A stretch of DNA of 64,000 nt from Agriotes lineatus (GCA_940337035.1 CALNHX010003277.1:1-64000), one strand, 5' to 3'; counted from the stretch's first letter, positions 45,213-55,800 are shown. Notes: generated by a model not told the origin, from the letters alone. Translations and numbers: made by a program.

Positions 45213-45408
45213 CGCTCCCCAAACTGGTTACTTTGGAAACTGTCTAGGATCCTCAAAATGGCCATTTAGAGGCCTTGTACTTAAAGTCGTCATGGCAACA
45301 TTTTAGCGGACTCAAACATTAGTTGCCATGACGACTTTAAGTACAAGGCCTCTAAATGGCCATTTGGAGGATCCTAGACAGTTTCCAAAGTAATCAGTTT
45401 GGGGAGCG
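45213..45408. repeat. nearly perfect hairpin, arms about 90 bp
   Basis: CGCTCCCCAAACTGGTTACT through GTCGTCATGGCAAC is matched by its reverse complement ending GTTTGGGGAGCG, with about two mismatches and a 27-base loop. Such high identity points to a recent origin or to gene conversion between arms. Confidence 0.9.
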
Positions 45409-45504
45409 AAAAATACATTTTCGCACGGCCTCCTAATATAATGCCGCGTTAATGGTAATCGAAACTTCATATTATAATGTTTAGAGAGCTAATACAAAAA
45501 AACG

Positions 45505-45638
45505 TTGTATGCAACACGTCCTCAAATGGCTTTAGAGGACTCATCTTCATATTACGGACTCGGCTGCGCTTCGCTCCGCCTCGTCCGGAAACATTACGAC
45601 TCGTCCCCTAAAGCCTTGCTTTGAGGACTAGTTACATA
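45505..45638. repeat. interrupted palindrome 6, tip with ACTCGGCTGCG...CCTCGT
   Basis: Arms contain GTCCTCAAATGGCTTTAG and its inverted counterpart CTAAAGCCTTGCTTTGAGGA. The tip at 45555-45587 starts CGGACTCGGCTGCG and ends CGCCTCGTCCG. The outer right side reads GGCATATTATAGTAC on minus. Confidence 0.8.
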
Positions 45639-46080
45639 AAGTACTATAATATGCCAGAAAATGGACTTTTGTGTATAGTTTATAACCCCCGAGCTTTATT
45701 TCGATATGTCAAAAACTAAAAAACTGCAGGAGCGAGCCTCTTTTTTGTGGCATCTGGTTATAATAGAAAAACTTTGAAACAAGAAATATCCACCAAGGGG
45801 ACTTCCCAAGAGGCGCGGCGCCTCTTTTGGACGCTTCCTAGTGCCCCTTGGTGCTCCTTGGAACTCGCCCCCCCCCCCACGCATAGCGGGGGTTGCGGGT
45901 GCCTAGTTACGCCACTTATTATAATATTTTTTACAACAAACATTGGAGACCAACATGTATAGAACTAACTATGGAATCTTGCTGAATCGTATAATAATTA
46001 TACTAATATTGAATTCGAAAAATTGTGATTTTATCTAAAATATTAGTTTGGTCTTGATAATATAGATTCATTGGTGAATT

Positions 46081-46220
46081 AATAGTATATTGTAAACCTA
46101 GGCGGTAAAGCGATTATTTTCCAGGCTGAAAGAAGAAATGGACAGGCGAGCTTTAGCGAGCCTGGACACTTCTTGAAGCCTGGAAAATCACTTTACCGTC
46201 CATGGTTTACACATTATTTT
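46081..46220. repeat. interrupted palindrome 7, tip GGCGAGCTTTAGCGAGCC
   Basis: The left outer end is AATAGTATATTGTAAACC, the same start as other members. Arms contain GGCGGTAAAGCGATTATTTT and CCAGGCT, matched inverted by AGCCTGGAAAATCACTTTAC. The tip is at 46143-46164. Confidence 0.82.
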
Positions 46221-47143
46221 TCATCCTACAACCCCATCCTGCAATAATTTTTTTAAAAATATTCTCATACAGGTTATTATTTTGAAATTGACAGAGCTGT
46301 CAACAATAATAAAACAATGTGCAAATGTTGGCAAATCGAATAGCTTTTGTAACTGCAGCGCCATCTACCCACAGTTAGATATAAGCTTCTACAGAAATCT
46401 ATCCGATGTTTATTTTATATTAAAAATGTAACGAATACATTGCTAAAATTAAGTTTTATTGAGCAAATATTTTTATAAAAGGGGGATAGCTATTATTTAA
46501 AGCAAAAAGGTTAATTATAAACGCAATTTTTTTTAAAATTTGGTTTGACAGATTATTGCAGCGTCCCCTACTGGAAAACATCGAGTTTTTTTTCTTGCCT
46601 AGCCATTGGGAGTTATTTTGCAGGGCTAGCCTTAGAAAGCAACACTTTCTCGTCTCTATGGAGATGGTAAAATTCGATTTTCTAATCAAGTAGGATGAAA
46701 AAATATTTACTTTAACAATTTCAAAATTTTTATTTTTTAGTAGTAAATACGATATGCCTTAATTACTAATTATTGTACATACATACCGGTATCTATTTTA
46801 TAATACTAATATTTATTGCTGGTTTAGCCATATCCGATCGTTAGACTATTTAAAAACTAATTAAATATTCATTTAGCCAAGAAAATATGTAACTACATAT
46901 TGGAAATACATAAATGAATTGTATACGTGTTGGAAGGCAATGCAATATTTAAAATGTGAAACAAAATGCCAACGCAAACGATTTGGTATTTAGTACCAAG
47001 AAACATTTTAATCCGCTTAACTTTCCAGTTCTTAATCTTTCTGGAGTCTCGAGTCATACACAAACAATTCGTCTTAGTTTTAGTAGTTATGCAACTTTAC
47101 ATAGCATAGCATAGCAGAATTTTATTTTAAGTAAATGCCAGCC
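46221..47143. other. no gene seen
   Basis: AT-rich sequence with short frames only; no motif or repeat can be supported. Confidence 0.5.
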
Positions 47144-47533
47144 TTAATATTCAATCTTATATTTCAGTTTTAAATTGCCATCATTCTTTAAATCAATTAG
47201 TGCTTCTTGCTCTTCAAGATTTATCTTTACTTCATTAACGTCCTCAATGAGTGAATTTCTTATCCAATCGTAATCCTCAACACGTAAACGAGGAAAGTAG
47301 TGACTTATATTATTGTGTGAGATTTGTGTATGTTCCGAAATAAGAGGTATTATTTTAACATTTGTCATAGTAGAAAATTGTTTAAACATGCTTAATGCAA
47401 AATAGAACTGACAATGAGTTATCTTGAACAACACTTAAGTAAATTTCCAAGAAAATGCCTAAACTTTGCGACACCCCAACCGGGGTGCCGTGGTACCCTA
47501 AGGTGCCGCGGTACCCCGGTTGAAAAACGCTGC
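47144..47533 (-). pseudogene. hAT-family transposase end fragment with terminal repeat
   Basis: The frame contains HYFPRLRVEDYDWIRNSLIE and EEQEALIDLKNDGNLKLKY, resembling the ZBED/SCAND3-like hAT transposase region. CAGCGTTTTTCAACCGGGGT (minus, 47532 downward) followed by an imperfect GGTGCCGCGGCACC palindrome has the look of a hAT terminus. Most of the gene is deleted. Confidence 0.55.
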
Positions 47534-48023
47534 ACTAATAATTAGGTATGATAAAAGTGAACATTAAATGAATCGCGTTTTTGAACAATGTGTTTTATCG
47601 TAATTGTAGAAATTGTATTTTATTATTTTTCAGATACTGGGTAAAAATTATTTTTAATTAAATGACAAAAGCAACAATATTTCAAGTATTATTTGTTATG
47701 AAATGTGTCTTATGACCAATAAGTTTTTCAAATATGAGATAGTATATCTACCACTGGAAAGTTGCAATATTTTCACTTATGTAAAAATATTAGTATGTAA
47801 TAAATCTTTCTTTAATTTATTAAAATAATAAAACTTATTTGACTTTCATTAGCCTTTAATGCATAGTTAAGGGTTAATATTTATATAAATTGTAATATTT
47901 TTAATAATGTTATTGTTCATAATTATATTAATTATTTTATCTACAACTATCGCATAATCTATGGATTAGTAACGCTATTTTGACAAGTAATGACAGTTAT
48001 TACTAATATCAATTGAATAATAT

Positions 48024-48456
48024 TGACTATTCAACTCACTTGTCAATTGTTGTCATCTGTCAAGAACTGACCAATAAAAATACAAGATTTGACATCTTCG
48101 AGCCAATAAAAACGAACTATATCAACAATTGTCACTAGTTAAAATAATCGACAATTTTAACTATTAGTGGTTTTAAAGTTTGTTTACTGTCGTTATGGAA
48201 ATTAAATCGCTCACAACTCAATTTCAGGATAAACAAATTTAAAAAAAATGATTTCAGTTCGATGAATAGTCCCTCGAATACCATTTTTAGTCAAAGTAGA
48301 TTATTTTTGCGATGGTATCACTACTCATGTACATTGCGCTTCGGATTAGGACTCATGTTAACGCACTCGTCCTAATCGTATCGAAGGGCAATGAACATTT
48401 GTGGTACCACCACACAAATAGTCGACATAAATTTGACTATTCATGGTATTATAAGT
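48024..48456 (+). repeat. repeat H, copy A (about 433 bp, hairpin near its 3' end)
   Basis: It begins GACTATTCAACTCACTTGTC and ends ATGGTATTATAAGT. The last 185 bases form a long palindrome (48272-48455) with tip GGACTCATGTTAACGCACTC then GTCC. Copy B follows directly, head to tail. Confidence 0.85.
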
Positions 48457-48882
48457 GACTATTCAACTCACTTGTCATCTATCAAAAACTGTCCAATAAA
48501 AATACAAGATTTGAGGTCCTTGAGCCAATAAAAATGAACTATGTTGACAATTTTCACTAGTGAATATTTTAAACAAATGTGATTTGTATTAGAAAAAGTC
48601 AATATTAGTGTTCTGTTACTATAGAAATTGCCTAGTTTGTTGCTTGATTTACTGAAAACTAATTTGAAAAAGTAGTTTGGTTCATTGAATAGTCCCTCGA
48701 ATGCCATTCTTAGTCAAAGTTAAGTAGAATATTTTTGCGGTGGTTTCACTCACGTCCATTGCGCCTGGGATTAGGACTCGTGCTAGCGCACTCGTCCTAA
48801 TCGAACCTAAGCGCAATGGACATTCGTGATACCACAGCAAAAATATTCGACAGAACTTTGACTACTCATGGTATTATAAGTG
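48457..48882 (+). repeat. repeat H, copy B
   Basis: This copy has the same start and end as copy A. Its palindrome (48696-48885) has the perfect tip ACTCGTGCTAGCGCACTCGT and arms with CCATTGCGC, TTTTTGCGGTGGT and AGTCAAAGT. Confidence 0.87.
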
Positions 48883-49626
48883 AATATTCCATACATTAAG
48901 ACGCTCATTGGATAACTAACTTTAATAGATGTCATTAACATAGTGACCGTGTATATCACAAAATTGTCTATTTGAAACGCCACCCTACTTACATAATAAA
49001 ATTACCCATACTGACAGATGTTCATAACCTGCATACGAGGTTTAGCGGCAATGTATCTATTCCTTTACAAACAGAATTTGTTAAACGACAATATATTATT
49101 ATGTATTTATTACAATTACATTGGATAAGTGAAATCAGAAGGGAAGAGGCCGAAAGGGCAACTACTACCTCATATTATTGTTAAAGTGCTGCACTAAACT
49201 TTTGTAATGAACTGTTTTGCTTATTGTTGAAAATAAATTACTTGTGAAAAAGTTGCAAGACTTTTGATATCCTCATTTTCTTCACGCTGTGAATCAATTT
49301 CGAAAGGCTCGAAGACTTTTGAAAGATGATTTGTAGATAATAACAAGTCATTTTTTTTATATAATCACTTGTCACATATTGTCGCTTCACATGTCACTTA
49401 ATTGATGTTTGACGTATTTGTAGGATGTCATTATTGTTTATATCTGCCTTTGCTGCATAATTAAATAAATAAATTACAAACAAAATGCTAGCGATGAATA
49501 TGATTGCAAAGGTATTCATTCATATTTATTGGCGGACTTCTTTCTATCCAGTTATCATAAATTGTTTATTATATTTTGGGTTTCTTGAATTTTGAATCAC
49601 TCCCTATAATGTACTATAATATGTAA
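48883..49626. other. no gene seen
   Basis: Spacer between repeat H copy B and palindrome 8. Only short frames occur and none has a motif. Confidence 0.5.
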
Positions 49627-49752
49627 TAATAGTATATTATTCAACGAGCGTGTAATGATGGCCATTACCCATGAAGATGAAACTTTCACCACGAGCGCCA
49701 GCGAGTGGTGTAATCATCTGAGCCATTACACGCGAGTCGAATACTATACTTT
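49627..49752. repeat. interrupted palindrome 8, tip (minus) ACTCGCTGGCGCTCGT
   Basis: The left outer end AATAGTATATTATTCAACGA matches the shared terminus. Arms AACGAGCGTGTAATG and CATTACACGCGAGTCGAA pair. The tip at 49689-49708 reads CCACTCGCTGGCGCTCGTGG on minus. Confidence 0.82.
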
Positions 49753-49927
49753 ATCTACAACTTTTAGGAAAATAACAATGTTTTATTAATTTGAAAATAA
49801 TATTTATACAACTTTTAGAAAAATTATATTTTATTAATTTTTGTTAGCAGGGTAATTATAATTAATAGTAATATTAGCGCAGTTATTAAAAGTTATAGGT
49901 GAATTTTCTTTATCCGTCAAATTATAG

Positions 49928-51403
49928 TTAGTACTTCGTGTAGTACTTAGTTGTACTTGTAATATTATTTACACTTTGTACGGTGCAATTATTCTTATTA
50001 ATTACTTCCACAATTTTTCTTCCTCGTTCCAACTTGTTATTTATGTTGTCGTCGATGTAACCTTCGGCAACTGCGGTTGATTTCCATCCCCCTAGTTTTT
50101 TCACGGCTTTGATGTCACCACCTCCGCTCACACAAATTGTTGCCGAAGATCGACGAAATGAATGGCCCATGTAAAGTTCAGGATCTTTTTGTTTGCCCAT
50201 AGCAGCTAACTTATTTATGCTAACTTTTTGGATGATGCATTTACCATTCTGGTAATTTAAAAATAAAGAGCCCGATTTGGCATGAGGTGGTCGCAGTGCA
50301 AGATATTTTCTACAAATTTCGTAAAATTCACCTGACACAGTAACCGATGTAACGTCTTTGTTTTGGTGATAGCTATAGTGACTACAAGAGCTCCATTGTA
50401 ATCTTCTGTATCTTCAATTTTCATAGAATGCAATTCGTTAGTGCGACAGGCTCGCATTAAACCCATGATTAATGCCACCTGTACAAAACATTACGGCATG
50501 AGAAATTTTTCAATTTCGTTTTTCGACGACTGACATCGAAAGTAGATTTTTCTCACTGTCATTTGACAACAGAAAGTTGACATTTGCCGCTGAGCGTGCG
50601 TTTTCATCACTTTGCCGCTCGCCTAGCGTTTTGGGTTTCCGCGTGAACAAAATAGGTAGCCACGTCCGAATGTTTCCTTGACGACGCCCGTCATTTGCTA
50701 AAATAATCGCGTCACATGTCATAGACTGCGCGAGTAATGTTAACTTGATTGTCAATTAATTTTTGCAATAAAATGAAATATGATATTTTCCTTTAATAAT
50801 ATGCTCAGTCGTCGAAAAAATAGTATGTATATTTCGAGCTAAAAGTGCGCTTGCCGCTTTTGCATGATTGCTTGGTTTCGGCTTCGCCTCAACCAGCAAT
50901 ATTCATGCGCAAGCGGCAAGAATGCACTTTCAGCTCTTAACATGCAATATACTATTTCGATCACTTACTTTGGTCAGAAGAAATGGATGATCTGGTCCTT
51001 TAAGAAATTTATTCAGTTCCTCCGGTGTAACAGTCTTGGCTTTTTTTGGTCGATGGCCTTCGGACTGGCGTTTTAGAAACGCTTGCAACGTCATGTAATT
51101 TTCAAGATGGATGTTATGGTGAATATTCAGGGTACTTTTAAGCTTTGAGTAGAAAACCCATAGTGAGGACGACTTGTACTTCTTGGTTAAGTCAGCAAAA
51201 TACACAAGTAACAAATTTTCAGAAAAAGTATTCGTTTTTTTTGTCTTAACTACCAATCCATAAAATTCTTATTATGCGGCATCATACTTCCCTTTTGAAT
51301 TTATAGGTAAAAGATTCTCTGTTGTGCTTGCGGCTAATTTTAATATTTCGGTAGGTGTACTGCTACACATTTCGTCTTCATTAAAAGTATTCGTATCACT
51401 CAT
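49928..51403 (-). pseudogene. Crypton-like tyrosine recombinase gene, two exons
   Basis: Exon 1 (51403-50969) starts MSDTNTFNEDEM and carries a core-binding-like helical region (LLLVYFADLTKKYKSSSLWV). Exon 2 (50478-49928) carries the catalytic domain: Arg in GLMRACRTNELHSM, HSFRR (H-x-x-R), LGGWKS and the likely nucleophile Tyr in AEGYIDD. The intron begins GTAAGT and ends TTTTGTACAG, joining FLLTK to VALIMG. Two consecutive TAA codons (51269-51274) and a one-base deletion near 50345 show decay. Such enzymes integrate circular DNA by recombination at short sites. Confidence 0.85.
50813..50960. repeat. interrupted palindrome 9, in the Crypton intron next to the 5' splice site
   Basis: Outer ends are GAAAAAATAGTATGTATATT (plus) and GAAATAGTATATTGCATG (minus). 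Arms contain AAAGTGCGCTTGCCGC and its inverted partner. The tip is GGTTTCGGCTTCGCCTCAACC. The right edge lies about eight bases inside the intron that starts at 50968. Confidence 0.87.
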
Positions 51404-51572
51404 CTTGTACGCGAAACAAACCGAAATAAAGATAAAATTCACCAAATTATTGATGTTTGTAAAAGCTAATGTCATCGTTATAACAACATCGCACCACCTA
51501 CTTGTGCCAAAATAATGCATGTGATTTAGTTTTGACGTAACGATGGAGTAATATTATTCCATCGAATTGTCC

Positions 51573-52034
51573 CTTATAATACCATGAGTAGTCAAAGTTA
51601 TGTCGAATATTTTTGCTGTGGTATCACGAATGTCCATTGCGCTTAGGATTAGGACGAGTGCGCTAGCACTCGTCCTAATCGAACCTAAGCGCAATGGACA
51701 TGAGTAGTGATACCACCGCAAAAATATTCTACTATACTTTGACTAAGAATGGGATTCGAGGGACTATTCAATGAACCAAACTACTTTTTCATATTAGTTT
51801 TCAGTAAATCTAGCAACAAACTACGCAATTTCTATAGCAACAGAACACTAATATGGACTTTTTCTAATAAAAATCACATTTGTTTAAAATATTCACTATA
51901 CCACTACTGAAAACTGTCGATTATTTTCACTAGTGAAAATTATCAATATAGTTCACGCTAATTGGTGCAAATCACAAAAATACTAAATTATGATTGGTTG
52001 ATAGTTAACATGAAGGGGGAGAGTTGAATGGTCG
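51573..52034 (-). repeat. repeat H, copy C (inverted)
   Basis: This copy runs opposite to copies A and B, so the Crypton-like gene is flanked by inverted copies. Its palindrome (51573-51762) has tip ACGAGTGCGCTAGCACTCGT. Confidence 0.87.
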
Positions 52035-53050
52035 ACTATATTTTTTATATCATATGACAAACATGCATTTTAAAGTTTTTGGATTTTGGATTTATCTTGT
52101 TAATCAATACAAAATTCTTACAACACAAATCAGAATAATCAACCAGGGATAACACCATACTGTTGCATAATGTGGCTTTGAAATTAATGTTGAATACAAT
52201 TTAAGAAAGTAGTTTTTAAATTGTAATAAGCTCTGTAAACATTTAAATGGGTTTTTTAAAACAAAAATTTCATTCAAGGATTACACCCACATTTTTAATG
52301 GTATCTGTAACAGGTATTGTATCCTTTATCTAATAGACTTGTCTGTCTGGGACGCTGTTTCAGCAGCCAAACCGTAAGAGATAGAGAAAAAAGTTATTAA
52401 AGTTATATGTTTGGTATGGTCATGTCAGGTCAGAAACCGAATTTCAGTCTCTAACACTAATTATTATCTTAATTATCCTAATCCTAACTTTTTAGGTTAG
52501 ATTCTAGGCAAATTTTATCAAGGCGAATGCGACTGGTAGTTTGCTACCAACAATGACGTCATATACGTACGTGTGGTGAATACGCGTTCTATTTGCAAAA
52601 CAGTCTTTTTTGTTTTTTTTAAATGAGACATTTGTCTCACTGGGTTGCTAGTTATTATTTATTGTAATACTGACAACTGCTAGGTAATGTTATTGATGTG
52701 GGTTGTATAATACTCCAAATGCATATTTACGATTTTTAAAGGGCGATGCTTATTAATAATTGTTCAATGTCGTTGGAAGTAGTTAAAATTGTATATGAAA
52801 AAACGTTCATAAATAAAGTGCCACCCTGCACCTCCACCTTTAAATGTTCGATCCTTTTGTATGATATTATAAACCACAATAAAAATCTAATTTGTTACAT
52901 AATCAGAAAATCAAGTTTTGGAGACAGCCAGCAAGATAAATGAAGAATCAATAATGGTTCACCTTAAAGCATCAAAATTGGCAACCAGTGAACGTGTCTT
53001 AATGTGAGCACATTTTAATTTTGAAAACATTACATAAGATTGTTTTATAA
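52035..53050. other. no gene seen
   Basis: AT-rich DNA with short frames (for example 52746-52943) lacking any recognisable motif. Confidence 0.5.
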
Positions 53051-53064
53051 TTTTAGACTAAAAA

Positions 53065-54608
53065 CATTGGCGTAACTAGGATTTTTGGCTGGGGAGGGCC
53101 AGGCCCCCCAACCAACCATCTTCAATACCTATGTATACCTATGAAGACATGAAATTACGTATATACAAAATTTTTTTGCAAAAATGTATTTGCTTGTTTT
53201 TTGATGCCGTCATACGAGGGGAGTCCCGTAAATTTCTGCAGTCTAATAAGACAAAGTTCAGTAACCAAAATTTGTTTTTATTATTTTCTCAAAATATTCC
53301 CCCTTAAACACAACATTTACGCATTCGGTAAAACCAATTTTCAAAACATAAATTCCACAATTTTTGAGTCACTTGAGAAACAAGGTTTTTGAAGCTTTCC
53401 ACAGCATCTTCGGGAGTTACAAATCGCACACCACGCGTTTTATAGTTTAATGGAGGAACTAGAAAGTAATCGGAAGGTGCTAGGTCGGAACTGAATGGGG
53501 AATAAGTTAGCAATTTTAACTCGAAAGTCTCTAAAAATTATTTTATTTGATGTGCGGTATGACTAGAAGCATTTTCATGGTGCAGAACGATCTCATCCCT
53601 TGGGCGCCATAAACCGAGATTTTTGAATAACGTCTGGCAGGCATATAGTTGTGTACCATCCTGCAGTAACCCTACGTTTATTTTTAAGCACGACAGTTGT
53701 GATAGGTCCTGATTCTGAAAAGAAACAAGCAATTATTTTCTTACCAACTCTTCAAGATCGCTTCACTTAAACTGGATTAGGATTTGTTGGAAACATCCAT
53801 TGTGCTGACTGCCGCTTAGAATCGGGTTAAAATGCATATATCCAGCTTTCGTCACCAGTTATTATGTAAACTGCTTTAGATCTACCTTAATCATATTTCT
53901 TATACTGTTCCACATGCTGTTGTTGTGTTTCTGTGTGTCTGTTAAACTGTGTGGTATCCACCCAAGACAAACTTTTCTTACACCCAAATGAGTATGTAAA
54001 ATATTGTGTATTGCAGTCATGCCAATGTCCAAGATGCTTTTAATTATTTTGTAAGTGACTCGATTGTCCTACTGAAGCATTCTTCGCGAAGAAGCAAGTC
54101 ACCTTAAGTCTGAACTGGACGATCCTATAATAGGCAGCTAGCTGTATGTGCCCAGCGGCGAGTAGTTACCGATGCACTCAAGTTTTCAACTCATTTACTT
54201 ACCCGCATATGAAATAACTGCAATTTTATTTTTCTGTGCACATAAATTGATCCTTTATTTGTATAAAAGTTGAGAAAAACTAAAAAAAATGGTATAAATT
54301 TAACTTTGAAAAAATATTCAGACGAAAGCAGTGTTTTCAAAGTAATTATTAGCTAACTAATAACGTTTTCTCTTGTATATTATTATTCAGTAGAGTCATC
54401 CGTCCAACATATGGTATTTATACTATAATGTTTTTAATCAAAAAAAGGTAATAAAACCAGAAAATTTAAGGGTCGATAACCAATCCCTTAGTTTAAATGG
54501 GTTAATAAAAAAAAAGATTTTTAAATTTATTTAACTTCTATTTTTCTGGGGTGGGCCAGGCGGCACTCTGGGGAGGGCCTGCCCCCCCCCCCGCTAGTTA
54601 CGCCAATG
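53065..54608. mobile_element. hAT-type element (1544 bp) with perfect 8-bp target duplication
   Basis: Ends CATTGGCGTAACTAGG (53065) and CTAGTTACGCCAATG (to 54608) are inverted; ACTAAAAA flanks both sides (53057-53064 and 54609-54616). Subterminal G/C-rich blocks (GGGGAGGGCCAGGC) occur at both ends. The only coding content is a mariner relic, apparently a nested insertion. Confidence 0.9.
53304..54150 (-). pseudogene. mariner-type transposase relic nested in the hAT element
   Basis: Pieces in order on minus: an N-terminal part with TYKIIKSILDIGMTAIHNIL and HTHLGVRKVCLGWIPHSL; a middle with LLQDGTQLYACQTLFKNLG and EIVLHHENASSHTA (the D/N...H-N/D region); and a C-terminal YSPFSSDLAPSDYFLVPPL ending QKLWNLCFENWFYRMRKC. 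Multiple stops separate them. The SDLAPSDYFL motif is characteristic of mariner. Confidence 0.85.
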
Positions 54609-54616
54609 ACTAAAAA

Positions 54617-54910
54617 ACAAATCTATATGCAGAAGAGAACAGAGCAAAAGGTACATTATGCAAAGTACGTAGGTAGGTACTAAATAATATATCCACAATT
54701 TAAGTTTACACAACAAAATGGAAATGTTGATAAGAAATATACAAACATACACACAGGAGTGTCAGAAATCCCTTATTGAAAACCATATTGATACCCATAC
54801 AATTTAAATGACACGTATCGCAATTTACCTGCAAGCAGTATATGAAAAACAAATTTTTCGATTTATACAAAATGATTTGGTTGAAGACAACGCCATCTAT
54901 GATAGTAAAT
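54617..54910. other. no gene seen
   Basis: Short AT-rich spacer between the hAT element and the non-LTR relic, with no recognisable content. Confidence 0.5.
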
Positions 54911-54916
54911 CGGATC

Positions 54917-55784
54917 TTACTTTTTGTGCAAAATCAAATATGTAAATCTACATATATTGAAATCGCCTAGACAATTTTTTTTATTATGTATAGGTTTTAA
55001 AGTATTATCAAGACAATTTAAAAATTCCAAGTGACTATTTTGAGGTTTATGTACTAGACCAAATACCAGTTTTTGCCTACCCGCAGTTACCACTATCAAT
55101 AACTGTTCCATAACATTATCAGTTGATATAACATAATCCACATATATTTGTTGTGCAGAACGCAGAAATGCCTTGCTTTGGTTAGGTCTTCTTTTATGGA
55201 AACCCGGGTTCCTTTTAATTTGGATTTTGATTTGAAAATTTGTTGTCGGACGTTATAATTAACGAACTTCACAATGATTGGGGTGGGTAGACTTGAATTC
55301 CTGCTCGTCAATCTACGACTTCTTTCAATTGCGTCCTTGGGAACTTGAATTGGAAGATTGGAAGCGAAAAAATTAGTATGAACTTGGTCTGTATCTTCAT
55401 TGGAAACTTCTTTGATTCCTAGAATACGTAGGTTATTACGTCTTAAATATTGAATCTATTTTAAAATCGTGTGTTCTGATAATTGTGTTTTGAGAAGCAC
55501 CAGTTTCTTCTAAATTAGAAACACGCAGGTCGTGTTTATAACTGTTGCTGAAACTTCTCCATCAAATTGGCCAGAACCTTCTTAACAATACGTTGAACCA
55601 CATCATCTTGTTTGGACAGCTCTTTGTTGGAAACTGACTGACCTTTTCCACCGCCTGGCAGTTTACAATCGCCACCCGTTTTTATAGAATTTACAGCAAT
55701 TCTGTAGTAGAACATCACAGTGACAGTAGGTAGAGCCAAATACCTTAATATTAGTAATACAGGAAACTCGCCGCCCGTTTGCAT
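54917..55784 (-). pseudogene. non-LTR retrotransposon relic: ORF1 fused to endonuclease by deletion
   Basis: On minus, ORF1 pieces (QDDVVQRIVKKVLANLMEKF; then PIIVKFVNYNVRQQIFKSKS, GTRVSIKEDLTKAR) are followed within about 20 codons by an endonuclease segment (VISTDNVMEQLLIVVTAG, KLVFGLVHKPQNSHLEFLN, LGDFNI). The ORF1 end, the intergenic part and the endonuclease start are missing, so an internal deletion joined them. RT is absent. Confidence 0.7.
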
Positions 55785-55800
55785 TCGCGTAGGAGTGACA

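Larger units (their letters stand above)
44245..45917. mobile_element. hAT-like non-autonomous element (1673 bp) built of inverted repeats
   Basis: Ends CAGTGGCGTAACTAC and TAGTTACGCCACT are inverted. CTTATAAT (44237-44244) and ATTATAAT (45918-45925) form an 8-bp target duplication with one mismatch, as expected for hAT. Inside lie a large inverted repeat, a nearly perfect 90-bp hairpin and palindrome 6. C-runs adjoin both ends. No transposase is encoded. Confidence 0.8.
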
